From assembly GCF_047495875.1 (NCBI RefSeq), contig NC_092471.1, positions 15,459,001-15,523,000 of the forward strand: a stretch of 64,000 bases of DNA, read 5' to 3'. Origin of the DNA: Pithys albifrons albifrons. Lineage: Eukaryota > Chordata > Aves > Passeriformes > Thamnophilidae. This document shows, piece after piece, positions 1 to 14,080 of this stretch; positions within the stretch are counted from its first letter, which is position 1, and the number at the start of each line of letters is the position of its first letter. A model generated the notes under the pieces. The model saw only the letters and a program-made list of their open reading frames with translations, was not told the DNA's origin and did not search any database. A program made the position numbers and the translations under genes.

Positions 1-343
1 TATCTTGAGAACATTTCTCAGCTACAGCTTTTGTCTAATTTCCTCCTTTCAATTCATTGGACTTAATTTCCAACACCTTAAAACCCCATGAAGTAAGATA
101 CCATGTAGGGACCCCTGAAATGCCAGGCTGTGGAAGGATTGTAGAAAAATTTATTTCCAAAGTTGAGAGCACCAGAATTAAAAGAACGTTCACCTTAACA
201 GCGTTTCAAGCACCAGGCCTGGGGAAAGACACACCCCCTGCCCTTCTCAGGGCTCTTCTCATCACTGGACCCCCACTCTGTGGAGGCACTTGATGTGTCT
301 GCAAAGATTCACCTTTTTCTCATACCAGGGTGCATTTCTCTGA
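1..343. other. Unique AT-rich DNA, no gene seen
   Basis: No coding frame, RNA gene or repeat is recognisable here. A 78-codon frame at 57-293 has no protein character I can recognise. The block ends where the reverse-oriented CR1 copy begins. Confidence 0.5.
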
Positions 344-590
344 AATCATAGAATCGATTGGGTTGGAAAAGACCTCTGAGATTAAGTCCAACCCTTGGTC
401 CAACTCCAGTCTCTTTACCAGATCATGGCACTCAGTGCCACGGCCAAATTCAGTTTAAAAACCTCCAGGGATGGTGAATCCACCCCCTCTCTGGGCAGGT
501 CATTCCAATGCCTGATTACTCTCTCTGTAAAGAATTTTTTTCCTGATATCCAACTTAAATTTCCCCTGGCAGAGTTTAAACCCTTAAATG
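344..590 (-). mobile_element. CR1 LINE, 5'-truncated 3' end (minus strand)
   Basis: This is a truncated copy of the chicken repeat 1 (CR1) non-LTR retrotransposon. Read on the minus strand it runs from the end of the ORF2 polyprotein into the short 3' UTR. It finishes with GATTCTATGATT, the CR1 tail unit, at about 344-355. Only the last part of the element is present, as is usual because CR1 reverse transcription often stops early. The UTR has the standard CR1 phrase in which a 'ggttggact' segment precedes 'tcttttccaac'. It closely resembles the copy at 16976-17403, including the 'actgagtgccatgatctgg' segment in inverse orientation, so the two probably belong to the same or sister subfamilies. 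The upstream boundary near 590 is where similarity fades and is approximate. Which subfamily it belongs to cannot be set by eye. Confidence 0.93.
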
Positions 591-606
591 CAGGAGGAGA
601 AAACAT
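415..606 (-). pseudogene. C-terminal remnant of CR1 ORF2 (reverse transcriptase polyprotein)
   Basis: A 63-codon open frame lies inside the CR1 copy. Its middle and end contain [12 protein letters not shown] and [14 protein letters not shown], matching the well-known C-terminal tail of CR1 ORF2 that is often mispredicted as a host protein. The catalytic reverse transcriptase and endonuclease domains are absent, so it has no enzymatic function. The initiator methionine and the first few residues (roughly 590-606) lie outside clear CR1 similarity and are fortuitous. The stop follows AMIW, in the same place as in the plus-strand copy at 17 kb, so it is probably the genuine ORF2 stop. Confidence 0.8.
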
Positions 607-3600
607 CTAAAACTGTTTTGGGGAAAGATGTCTCTTCTAGGCAGGAAAGTCTTCCCAATGAACATAAGCTCTGATCTCCCCACCATAAATCTTCCATAAG
701 GGTCTCTACTCTTCCAAGCCCCACCTGTTTTTCCCAGTATACTCAAACCTTCTGCAGCAGGTGACTCTCAAAATGTACCTGATGGAATGTGGCACAACAG
801 AGGAGGAGGGTGTAGAGCAAGTGATACCACGTGTGGGAAGTCCTGCTGAAAGAGGATGTAACCAAAGGAAAGACAGGCACAGCACTTGGTGGCACTGTGT
901 TCTTTCTCACCTCCAACACTCATCACGGAAAGGCACGTTATAAAACTGTCACCTCCAAGGTGTTAAATGCAGTGCTTTGTGCAGTCCCCACTGACGTTGG
1001 CTCTGCGGTAGCTGAGTGAGGCAGATGAGCAGCTCCCGGCACTGCTCAGGACCTGAGGACAAGGACCATGCACAGGTCAGCTGACAACAGGAGATCTGCA
1101 GCACGTGGAGCTCTCTGTACAGGCCACAGGCTGTGTTCAGGGGTTTTCTCTGGCTGTCAGTGAGGGATCTCCACACACACGAAAGGTCATGTAATTTACA
1201 GATTTTCAGAGCTGAGAATAAGCCAGGTGAAATGATGACCCATCCAATTCATACTCCCCTCCCACAAAAAACGGTGTGATGCTGGTACATGAGGTGTCAA
1301 ACTGAAAGGTATAACAGGCAACAGGAACAGAGTGAAAACAGATTGCTGGGGTTAAATGCAGAGGGGGAAAACAAAAGTAGCATACTGCGGGTAAAAGATA
1401 TTCATGAGCACAAATACCATATTCTAAATGAAACCCTATATTGCATTTTGCCTCCAAACAGAAATTGGGAGGTGAAGGGAACCAGGAATATCTGGTGGAA
1501 AAAGAATGACTGTAAGCAGTAGGAAACTCCCTTCTAGTATCTTTTATTTAAACAATATGACATATAAAAGAATAAGCTGTTACATATGTGAGTGAGATGG
1601 GAAAATAATTCTTAAAGAAACACTCAATTTTTGCTTTTTTTTTTAATTTCGCAGCTAAAAGCAAAACCATTGCTATTTTTCTATTATTTCTTCTTTTATA
1701 AATCATGTTTGCCAAGCAAGCAGTTTACGTTATGTAACTTGGCACTTCAGTTCTTTTAGAAGGTACCTATAAATCAAGCAGAACTTGTTAATCTTGACTA
1801 GGATACTGTGCATGTGCTATTGCTCTTCAAGACTTTTAATACCCTGTTACATTGGAAAAAGCCACATTTCTCCCAGGCATGTGATATAATCAGAGCTCTT
1901 CTCTTGGGTGTCTGCTCCTGTGGAATGAGCTAAGTGAAAGCTTAGCTGTGAAAAGCACCTCATTCATTGCTGATGCACAGTGAGCCTTCAACAGGCACTA
2001 CAGTCCAACAGCCCTGTTATGTCTCGGGTTTTGGACAGTCAAGGTTGTTTCTGTTCCATGGTACTGGCCATACAACAATAGCTGATTTGTGCTTGATTTT
2101 TCCTAATGGATTTTATCCTTTTTTTCAGAGGAGTCTAGTGCTGCCATTTGGGTAGGTTAAAATAGTGTTCTAGATTTTCTGAAACCACTCCATGGACCTT
2201 CACAGATCCTCCTTTCCCAGATGCCTTTGTCACATACATCTTTCTAGTCATTATTTTCTTTGGTGGGGTACAATCAAAATGATGCAAAGCAATGGCTCTG
2301 TGCTAATTTCAGACTCCACAGCTACAGGGGTGGGCTCTAAGTCAGGGTCACAGGGTAATGTATGCTTTGAGTACTTCTTTAGATACTAAGGTGTTGGGCT
2401 ATCCTTGGATGTCTATATATTCTACATCACAGCATTCAGGTGTCTTTATGGAAACACTTGTAAAGAAAGATTTTGAGGCTGTCTCTCTTCTCCACTCTAT
2501 GTGTCAAAGGTCACCTAAAGAGGCAACTGAGCACACACATGACATGGACATGTCTATTTGAAAGTCCCTCAGAGGAAACTGCACCAGCTTCCACCTTTGC
2601 TATACCTCTAAGCTATTGATTGAATAGAGATAAGTTCATATTTTCAGTTGGCCACCACACTTTCCAAACTATAATAATAAAAATAGGTGATGATGAAATG
2701 TTGCATTAAAACCAAATTCTGTTTGATATAAAAAAATATTCCCTTGAGAGAAAATGTAATCCTGTGGTCATAAATCTGCAGCTGGAGCTGAGTGGAAATA
2801 AGCAACCTTAGGTCAGGGAGCTGCACAGAGGTGGAGGTGGCGTAGATCATCATGTAATTTAGAGGCAATGGTTGCAAAGTACTTCACTCTGATGGGGAGA
2901 ATTATTTACAGCAAGAGCAGAAAATAATCTAATGATATGTGAGACTCTGCAGTTACATAAAAGAGAGAGATTGCCCTTTGATCCAAGTATCTGTGCTCTC
3001 TTATAGCCCTCATTACAGACGTTGATCAACCAAGCCTTCTGCATTGCTGCCAGATGAAAAGAGGCGAGAGTGATGTTCTCTTGCCTCCCCAGCAACTTAT
3101 CTATGGGAATTGTGGAATTATTTGAATGATGGAACATAGTGCCATAAAAAAAATGGAGGCTGTAGTGATCATTGTTCCTTGGCTACTTCTGCTTGGACAA
3201 TGACTGCAGTGAGTTCTGCTATGCAAAACCACAATCACTGTAGAGCAATTATTCATCCTGAAGTAAGTGATCTCACATTAGTACCATTTCTACAAAAACA
3301 CTTTTCTTTGCAATTATTTCATCATGCTTATTTTGTTCACAAATCATTATTGGTCAAATGCTTTTTTTAAATAGAATACTTTCCTATCACAACTATGACT
3401 GAATAGTCACATACAGCAACCCGAGTAACAAGGTCTCCATCAACCTGTAATTTATCACTCTCGAAAAACTTAACACCTGCATAACTGAGATCTAAACGTT
3501 AAGCTTGAGAACACTGCATGAGGATAAAGCTAAAAAAGGGGGAAAAAATCCCAAAAACCAAGAAACGACAAACCAAACCACATCTAAATCTGAGGGTGTA

Positions 3601-6600
3601 AAACTGCAGAACATATCCAATCAGGAGCAGGCTGTACTGTATATCCTGTTGTGCTAAAAGCAGCTTTACTTGCAGAGTGTAGCCAATGCAAATCCACCAT
3701 TTGGGGTTTGGATTCTCTCTGGTACAGCCTCATACCTCCTCCTAAACAAACAAGGAGGCAGCAAGTGAGGGGGAGTTTGTGCTGCCGTTTCCCTCCACTG
3801 CCATCAGTTCCCTTGTGAGGTCTCCCTTGTTCCCCCAAACAGCCTGACCTCCCTCCTCGATCTGTGTTCTGGTTGGCACTGGGAAGTTTATGAGCTTTTA
3901 GTCATAATGAGAAAGCTTTACTGAAACTTGCTATTACTGAAGTAATGGGATTTTTATGATGGCAGGCAAACAATCCACTACACCTAACCAGGAAATGGAT
4001 GGATAGGGACAGCTTTGCTCTGGAACACTCTCTGGGTTTTCTAATTTCTGTTGATTCAGATACTGCTCATGTACAAAAAGAAGGACAACCTACTGAAATC
4101 TCAGTATGAAGGGTGGAGAGCTACTGATTTCTTTGTAAAGGCACTTCAGCTGCAGAGAAAATTGCCATCGATAAAATGATCTATGATCATTTATGCAGCA
4201 GAAATAACTAATAGAGCTGAGACTGCACAAAAGTGCAATATTCATCTTGCAGAAAGCATTTTTCAATGAGATTATATGCAAATCAGGTTTTGTGCTGTTG
4301 AAGATTCTGATTAAACTTATAATTTAGGTTTTTAATTGAACTTTTTTATTGGATTTTTCACAATAATTCTGCCTCATTTATATGAATAATTAACTACTAT
4401 AAAATAAGTTGCCAAAATAAATTCATAAATTCTATGACAATTTTTTTTTTTTTAATTCTGGCAAATTTCTGCAGCATACCAACTCTAAGCACCTTATGTT
4501 TGGCTTTCACTGTTCCACACAGATAATCTTAACAAATCTGTACACGAAAACAGAATTTAACATTGTGTGTCTGTAACTGGGGTAAACTAATTATATTTGT
4601 TTTAAGAAAAGAGATGTGCAGATACATACATAAGACAAATTAAAGAACAATAGAGCCATAAAGATGACGCTTATCCTTTAGAACAATTAGTTTTCATAGT
4701 AAGGCATAGATATTTATACAAATGAATACCTGTCAGCTGAGTACAAGGCAGTAACTTTATAAACAACACGGTGATGTGCTACTTGAATTTCCAGCAAGAT
4801 AAAGAAAATAAAACACATTGGACATGAACAATTATGGATGAAATCTAGGAGAGCATCTCAATGAGGTTATTCATCAACTAAATTAAACCACTCGATTTTA
4901 AGCACTTCAAGCTAAAGCCTAAGATTGTCCAGACAGAAAAGACTAAGACTAAAAGCAACCACAAATTGTCAGATTAAAAGGGGAAAAGATTCTTCTGCTT
5001 TGATCGTACACACTAAGTTATAATATGGTAACATTTCATATTCAAAGAGCATGTCATTTGAAGGTTTAATAAAGGATTATTAGCTGATAGCAAGTAATGA
5101 AAAATTTGATTGCTATGGATTTTCAACAATGATGAATACACAGGCAGATGATGCTAAGGATGGTCCATGTTTCTCAGCAAGATACGAGCCCTTACAGCAA
5201 TCTATAAGATTTGTCTGGCATTTGTTATCCACAGGGAGGTGGTCTAGTGGACAAGCTTCAGAGAGGGAATGGAAAACAGACACTGCTGGAACCACAGTGT
5301 AATGACTGCATTACTGTCCAGTCCATGAGGAGACAGAGACACCACAGGTTTGCAGGAACGTCTAGAAATGATCCTCTGACATAAATGAGGCCCATTCAAC
5401 ACTTCAACTGTTATCAGTAGCTACAAGGGACCCCTTAAAGTGCTGTAATGACTGAACTGAGGAGGCATCTATCTAACCATGGGTATGCCCTGCTAATGAC
5501 AAATGAGAGTGTTGCTTTTAGCGTGTGCTGAACTGAGGTTGCCAAATTAGTGCTGCTTTGGAAAGAACAAAGGTAGCACTGCTGTACAGAATCAAGTCTC
5601 AACTATCTTTTTTTTCCTTTTAAGGAGAAAACTGCTTCAAGTTAACTGCTTACCTAGAGATACTAAATTTATTTACAGTAGTTTAATTCCAGAAAATCCC
5701 ATTAGCTTCAATGGAATCATTCCACTTTTATGCTGACATGATTTAGGTCAAATTCTGAATCACTAACTTTTAAATTCCAACTTTAAGGAATTTAATATTT
5801 CTTTACACCCAGCAAAATCCTGCTCTGTACTGTACACAGCACTTTCACAGATCTCAGTTTTAACAAATCTCTTTATTATGTTCCCTGGCACTCCTAATGC
5901 TATACATGCTTTCTGTAGAAAGACAGATGTCCTGCTGCTTGTTCATAACTTATTTACATGAGCAAAATAAAATACAGTCCATAAATTGCTAAAGGAAATT
6001 TTTAGTAAGGCCTTAACAGAAAGTACTGTGGCTTAGAAATGGAGGGATGTACCAGAATGCAGGGGAAAGTTAGTAGGTTTAATGTTGTACCCTCTGTAAA
6101 GCATCTTCAATTCCCAACAAATTCAGTGTTTTCTATGAGGAATACACTGTATGACTGAGCTCTGTTGTTTACCAACCCCTCTGCTGAGGCAGCCCCTCAT
6201 GCCACGATGGAAAGTTTGGCTGTCCCAGGACCTGAAAGCTTAGAGCTGGTTGTCCAAATCCACCACGTACCCTTCTTAGAATCCAATCCTCTTTGGGCTC
6301 TTTTTCCTTCACAGAGACAAAGCTACTCCTTGTTGCTGCTGCTCTATCTGCAACCACTTGCTACTAAGAAGGATCCTGGAAGATTTTCAGCAAACAAATT
6401 TCCATAAACACACTCTTGAAGCTCTACCAGTGTTGCCAATCAAGAAAGGCACAGAGCAAAGTAAACTGCAGGGTTGAAAGAAGAGGAAAAATATCCCAAG
6501 CCAAAAGGAAGCTTTTCTTTTCCATTAACTGTTTTAAACCTCCTGGGTGACTTTGTGGAATCACTACAGCAAGTTTTGAATGATGTATGAAATGAGAAAC

Positions 6601-9600
6601 CCCTGCCCAGGCAGCTGAAAAAGAATTCACAGGGAGTGCTTTGCAATTGTTTATATTCTCTGCTGTTTGACATAGTATTTAGGCAACTTAAAACCACAAA
6701 AGTCTGGCAATCACTGAGATTGCAGCTTTTTTACAGGTGGTGAAGGAGCCTTTTTCAGTCCTGAAAGTTTAGAAGCAAAGTCTGTTCTGCAGTCCAAGGA
6801 GGAGAGTATAGAACTTCAGAATTTAATCTGTATATGTACAAGCCAAACTAGATAAGCAAGCAAATTATGTTTAATCTCAAACTAGCAAAAATATTGATAT
6901 CATTCAAGTAACAGTACTTAGAGTTAATAAACAGTTCACATTTCATGTCATTTTTATAATCTGATTACATTTATTTTGTCAATGTAAACAAATGCATTCT
7001 TTCAGATATAAAAAATGGACAGAGACGGTAATTTAGGGAAAAGAGAGATTTCAGTATTTACAAAGAAGATCATGCATTTTCCTTAGTTGTTTAGTCTTTT
7101 TTCCATGAAAATGCTCCTCAGTAAGCACACAACTGACCTCCATTTGACTTAGAGACTTTTAAATTAAAACATATTTCAAACATACTTCAAGGCTTTCTCT
7201 CTGAACTCAGAAGTTCTAAGGATCAGAAACCTGTGATATAACCTTAACAATTTCAAGTAAATATTTTTATTCTTTTATTTTTAACAGTGAGGAAAAAAAC
7301 CTAAAAATGTGAGTTTACTGAAAAATAATATAATTCAAAAAATACTAATAAAGCTTATACGAAAAATGTTATCATTATACAATATTATTAATAATTAACC
7401 ACATCTCAATTTTCTCTAGTTTTCTCTGAATTCATTCTAAGTGGAAATGGCTTGCAAGCAAACCTGTATTTTTGACTTAGAATCCTTTTGATGCTGAAAC
7501 CAAAGACACAACCCTCAATCCTCTCTGCAAAATATAAAGGGGAGACAGAAATCCTTTGTCTATTTAATTTAAGGAATGGTTTGTCATTAATTCAAATATA
7601 GCAAGAATTTTAGTATAAATAACTATTCAAAAACCTGGTCCTGAAACACTTAAGTTAACCTACTATTTAATGATGCCAGAAAGGCTCTAGTTGACTTTGG
7701 GGTCAGGCTGATATTAAAAGGAATTTGTGCATGAATGATGGCATATTTATATCCATATGAACAGCTAGCCCCTGGAGAGTTTTTATTTGTAAGAAGGGCT
7801 AACAATTAGACCCCAGTAATTATCTTGCATCCTTTCATATGGAAGTGTTAGTGGAAAAGAGCAGATGTCCCTTTGTTTAGGTTCTTCTCTACCTAAAAGA
7901 AATTAAGAAGATAAAAGTACTTCTAAAGCTGTAAAAAGACCCAATAATATTTTCACAGAACCAGAGTCGTAATCTAAGCTCATTGGACAAAGGACAGACT
8001 TCCAGACACTTTCAAGCAATGCTCAAGGTCACTCTAAGACCAGACATGTGCTCAGTGCCAGCAGTGACTCCCTTGAATGCTTTGACTGACTGAAGTCTGG
8101 ATTTCACTGGCAGCTTTGCCACCCAGTTCACTGTGGCCATGATTTCACCTGGCACATACAGAGTCAAAACCATGAATTTAATAACTGAAAGTTCGTGGTC
8201 TGCTTTCTAAGGTATTCAGTAAATATTAGAATTAATACTGCACAAATTCATGGCTGGCCCTCAGTTTATTCCTTCTATAGCAGTCAAAATAATTCCCATG
8301 TAAGAATTCTTTCTTAAGAATATTTTTAATTAATAATAAAGGTATTATTTACTTTACCTAAATAAAGCATAAAGGTTCTTCAATTTATTTCTCAGAAACT
8401 GGGAAATGTGAAATGAACTTTTTTCCCCATAAGATTTGATATCTATCCATGTAAGATCCTCTTTAGAAAAAAAATCTCCAATTCCCACTGGAATATATTA
8501 AATAATCTCTAGACTATTCAGATCAGCTATTTATTGCATTCTTATTTAGCATGTCATAACTGAGATGAACTGAAAGGGCAGCAACTGTTAAACTGGTACT
8601 TATATAAACTTCCTAAAAAAGTCTATTATTTCAATTGATATTTCTGTTATGAAATTATTTCATCTTCTCCTCCCTTGACCTTCTACATATGTTGAACTGC
8701 AATAGTTTTCCAAATAGCTGCAGTGACACATTAAAAAGGCAGAGCTGCCCAGCATTATTAGAATTGAGTGGAGTACATAAATACAGCTTCAGAAGCTTTT
8801 ATTTCACACTCACGCTCATCAGAAATGCATAGAAATAAAATCTTAAAAGTTTTTTACCAATGTTTTGGTTGTGTGGGACTCAGAGAAATGAAGGTATATT
8901 CAAAATGACATTGGATTACTACAAGGTGAGCAAAATATTTGGACAAAGGTTCTATAGGAAATTTACTGCAGTCCATGTGGTTTAAACACGACTGTCAGTT
9001 ATTCAAAATGTCATCTGCACAACCAGAGTGCCTCAAGCTCTGGATTAGCAGCTGATTCATTCATTGTAATTTCTATAAATGCCAGAAGCCGTTCATGATC
9101 TTTGTTGTCCAAATACATTTTGTCATAGCAAATCCCAGCAAATAGCTAATAGTTTATCTTCTCCCTGGTGGGGTTTTATTTTCATGTTGTGCCTGATTTT
9201 ATCCTCTATTAATTGTTCTAGTATATTTTTTTTTCAGTTATTTAGAGGTGTCATATTTCAGAAGCATATCTAGAAAAGAATTTCTTCACTCTTTTCAAAC
9301 TGCTTCCAAATTAAAGCCCCTTGGAGATGTTTCTTCTGGACCTCTACAAAAGACCTCTTTTGTGCAGGTCTGAGCAAAATGAGGGATATATGTGTCATGT
9401 AATGAAACTACTATTGCTGAGATGTACCAGCACTTAAATTCATTCTGCATTTATGCCACATCTTTATTATGAGCTCAGAATTATTAAACAATACTTTAAT
9501 GCCATGCTGTGCTGGTCGTGTGGATATTAGATCCAGACTGGATTTGTTTTCTGCTACATGGAGCATTTCCAGCCAGCAAGAGAGCATGTTCTGTGCAGCC

Positions 9601-12600
9601 ATGAACTGATCTGGCCCAGAGCTACTGTGCTGGAGGGAAGTGAATGCATCCTGTCAGCAGGAATCAGAATTACTATAGGATGGAAACATAAAATATATCC
9701 CTTCGAAAAGACCCCAGTTAGGTGAGATGGAATTGGGCAACCTCTAGTCAATATTTTAATTTTCTACCACATTGACAGCTGTTAACAAATTAGGAAAAAA
9801 AAGGATACACTGCATATTTACCTGCCAAGCTCACTGTGAGTAAAGGATCTCAGGCTCATGTGTGACAAAAGAAAGTAAATCTGTTGGCACTTGTTTTAAA
9901 AGCCAGAGGTCTTAAAATACAGACTGGGATTAGCACTAGAGATTCAGAATCTAAGTGTTGTTCCTTTTGCATTTCTCAGTAACACCAGCACAGCTTATGA
10001 ACCATTCATGTCAAGTGAACAAAACTAAGGACAAGGATTCCAAGCTAGCATTTAGTTTTAAAAAATTCAAGTAGTTATAACAAGTTTTTACTTTGTAAAA
10101 AAACATGACTCAGGTCCTCCAAAGTAAAAAATATATTATAGGAAATTTATGGTAAAAACAGTTAAATGATTAGTAAAAAATGCCTGCAATAAAAATGAGA
10201 GGACTCCCCTCAAGAAAATCAGCTGAATTATAACAATTGACAGTAGCAACTGAATTACATCACTACAAGATGGCTGTACAGAATCTGTCTTCTTGTGATA
10301 GACTGATCACAGGCTATTTGCAGCTCTTCTCACTCACCAGAAGTGGCAGAACCTTCAATCTCAACGGAGCATCCACACTGGCAACAACAACAACATTGCC
10401 ATATTGTGCCCATCGGTTTACACCAACTAATGCTCTTCCAAGGACTCAGGCCAGATGCACACAGCTGTGAATGTGGCAACCACACAACCACCATTTGGCC
10501 AGGAAAGATGTCAGTGACGTTCTTCAATCCAAGTACAGACACGACATGAAAATATGACTAAAGACAAAGTATGTTTATTCCTTTCTGTAAAACCGGTCTG
10601 TTCTACTCTGCTTAGCATCTGAAACGAATTCTAATGCTTCCAAGAACACAATTACACATAGATTCATGCACTCAAAAGCTATCAAATCCCACCTACCCTG
10701 GAAATAGGAAGGATAGCTTAAATCAAAAAGGACTGCTAGAGCTGGAAAATATCACTTAGTCAAAAGACTTTTTTCCAGCAATTTAACAGAATCTTCTGTT
10801 GTTCAGAGGGTGTAGCACCAAAACACAAATTATCTCTTCTGAAAGAAGCTGACAAAAGTCAGAAATGTTCAATTGTCTGTAACTCAAAAAATGGAAGTAC
10901 AGGCATCAAAAAGAGATGTGTACAAAGTTATGTGGGCTTGTCAACAACAAAAAACCAATGCCTTATTCTAGATTTCTAATTCTTCAGTTCTTTCCCATAA
11001 ATTGTGACCCAAATGCTCTTAATTACCTTATAGAAGAACAAACTATACCTCTAACTGCATGTATCATCATAGAGATGCTTTGGGAAAGCATTCTAGTTCA
11101 TTTCAGTACTGTTACACACCTTTGCAGGGTAAGGTTTAAAACAGAAACTTCTCAAATCAGTGTGCAGGGCGTACCAAAGACATTGCAGAAACAGTTCCGG
11201 TAAAAACATGCATTTAATGTTTTCATCAAAGTAGGATTATTCTTACTGAGCTCTAGGCACAGTACATTTCTTTTCTGGAATGCATTTGGAAAACAAGTGT
11301 AAATATTACATCAATATATGAATCAAAATCTCTACATCTAGGTAATATAAAAAATCCCTGCCTTATGATTTAAAGGAAACACCACATATTGCAAGTGTTC
11401 TCAAAAGACAGACAATTTAGTGTGAAATTTGCCAGAATCTAGGAGAAGGGAATTCACACAGCCAGCTGTTGGCTGTTCTCTCAGATTTCCTCATGAAATA
11501 ATTTATTTGGTATTGATGACACAGGAAGAACTGGTTACAATACAACCCCTAACAGTTTCTCCCTACATTTCACTTATGCCAAGCCTGTGTTAGCTCTGTT
11601 GAATTCAGTAAAGCAACACCCACACCTGGTCCTTTCCTGTTCTGGGAATTACCACATGGGCACACCTGCTATATTGGTACAAAGTTCCTAAACTGTGGAT
11701 AGGTGAGCTTAAGGTGATTCCAAATGACTCTTTCTAATGTGGGCAGTTTCACTGTAACCCTACATGGTGCTCTCCAATTCAAAAGACTGGTTGTTTGTCT
11801 CACAAGGATTGAGTTTTATAAAGCTCATCACAAGAAATGCAAAACCACAGCCTTATTTAATGAACTTTCTGCACCACTCTTCTCCTTGTCTTCATGAGGT
11901 GAGAAGCAGCAACATACCCTAACAAGCTGTGGGACAGAATGGAAAATGATTTACAGCAGGTGGAGAACTTCTAGTGAAATACCCAGACAACACTTCTAAA
12001 CAGTGCACGTGAACACATGATTTGTATCATATAATTTGTATCTTTGATTTTTCACTTGAACTGGCAGTAAGGATAGGGATAGCAAGGATCAGAACTGTAG
12101 GAGTAAAATGTGTGTTTAATTTTACTATGCCAGTGAAAAAATACAGACAAAAATCATCATTGGAAATTATTTTCACTGAGGTCCATTCTCCCTTAAACCA
12201 GGGTGATATCTAATACAAAAAAGTGTGAAGCTCTTTTCAAACAGAGATAATTCAACTTAATGCAGACACTCAAGGTGTCATTCTATCCTTCTCCATGTAC
12301 CCTTGGACCTTATGCCCCAAGAAAATGCAGAGAGAGGAGCCAGCCTGGCATTCATAAAGTCATATTTTGTTCCTACTGCAGTGCTGCTGAACTTCCAGGG
12401 CCTACATGACTCTTGCAGCATCAAATGCAGAAAATTCTTGGTACAGTTCTGGAAGTTTTGCTCAGCTGCTGTACTTTTTTAATCAGAGCTACTCTTTTAG
12501 TCTTTAGAAAATTAATTAAATTAAAAATGCTATGCTTGAATGTGTCATGTATCAATTTTGAAGACTTAATTATAAGAGGGAATTAAGCTTTGATTAAGCT

Positions 12601-13954
12601 TTACTTCTGAGAACAGTAGCTGACATTCTCCTTTGTTTTAAAATAAGAGAATCTTTTTGGCTCAGGCTACAAAAATGTCACCATACTATTTACTCCTGAC
12701 AACACTGTCTAGAAGTCAACCTGGTCTGAAGACAAACACTGAAGGTGATAATTTTCTGCATCCTCAGAGGGCCGTGGGATTACATCCACAGTGCAAAAAC
12801 TGGGAGAAAAGATCAATGCATGGTAGCAATAAGAAAACTTTTAGAATCACATAGTTTGGATCATTTTTTTGAGGGAAGGTGAGATTTGAAAAGGAAGTCA
12901 TTTATTGTGTCAACCAGACTGCTGTAAATATCTATTGTTTTGTTGAGCTCTTTGGCATGATGAGAGTATGGGTATGTTGCAGAGACTCTTACTTAAATTG
13001 ATAGAGCAAAATCAAAGAAGACAGCTAATGAGAAAATAAATCAGGACATTTCAGAATAAGAATTTTGAAAAACAAATCACTACTATGTAACCCTAACTAG
13101 TATTGGTGTGTGGGGGTGGAGGTGTGCATGTACTTATGCACTCCACAGGTAACTTTCACCTATTTGATGTATTTCTCTGAGAGCAAAGTGTATGTAGAGT
13201 GGCAGGCAATATGTTCTTGGGAACTTTTGAAAGTGCTCAACACTCAGCATCCAGTAACAATTAATCTGCACCAGCAACTGAGGCTTGGTTTGAATGGTGA
13301 GTGAAGGCTGCTTAACAAGGAACACCCATAGAATAGCACCACTTTCATGTAGTGCACATGCCAATCATTCTCTTGGACAGATTCCTATCACTCAGAGTTT
13401 TGCCAGGGGTATACACTAACTTTGATCTGGAAATAAGGTGCTACATTTAGTTCCAAATTCATAATTAACAGCTGCCCCTTTGTGAATGCAAACTAGATAG
13501 CCCCATAGTTTTGGCAGAGGGAATGGAATCTGATTGATGTAAGAAACAGGCAGAGCTTCTATTATTATTTGCATTATGAAACAATGAAAGGGCCCTACTA
13601 CTGAATTTAGAGAGTGGAAGTCAAGGCTGCATTTGAACAGACCTGTATTGTTGCAGACAATACTTGCCTGAGAGAAAAACTACGATGAAAAAGAGAAAAA
13701 GCAAGCGCTCTTCATTTTACAGATAGCAACAAAGGCAAGAAATTCAGTGGTTTCATTCCACCTATATATAGTCAAACTAATTGAATTACCTTAGCTGAGA
13801 ATACAGAAGGTAGAAGCTTTTTGTATGTTCAAGGACAAGAGCCATGTACTGCTACATAGAAATGCCACACATTTGCCCATTAACTATTCAGGATGCCTTA
13901 GGCAACAGCACGACTTCTTTGTGTCTCATTAAACATCAGAAGTTAGGTGGGATA
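591..13954. other. Long AT-rich non-coding stretch
   Basis: I see no gene in these 13 kb. All frames are short, lack recognisable domains and are not arranged like exons with conserved splice sites. Recognisable items are a poly-T run of 13 near 4441-4453, an A/C-rich patch at about 3531-3580, and a faint old-repeat resemblance at 5690-5770 around 'cccattagcttcaatgga'. That phrase resembles a repeat remnant I recall from reptile and bird genomes, but I cannot name the family. The rest looks unique. Confidence 0.45.
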
Positions 13955-14080
13955 AATCTGAGCCAGAGAGGTTAGAAGACTTGCCCAGGGTCAGAAAGGG
14001 TGATTCAGCAAAGCAAAGAACTGAATCAAAAACTGGGAGTCCCAGACCACTCCCTTAGTCCAAAGGCATTTCTAACACCA
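13955..14080 (-). mobile_element. MIR-like ancient SINE remnant
   Basis: Read on the plus strand, 'gagaggttagaagacttgcc' followed by 'cagggtcag' matches the reverse complement of the conserved MIR core ('gaccttgggcaagt...aacctc'). About 50 bp further on, 'actgggagtcccagaccac' matches the expected complement of the tRNA-derived head. The order and spacing fit one minus-strand MIR-type element. It is heavily diverged, as expected of an old amniote SINE, and its outer limits are estimates. Confidence 0.6.
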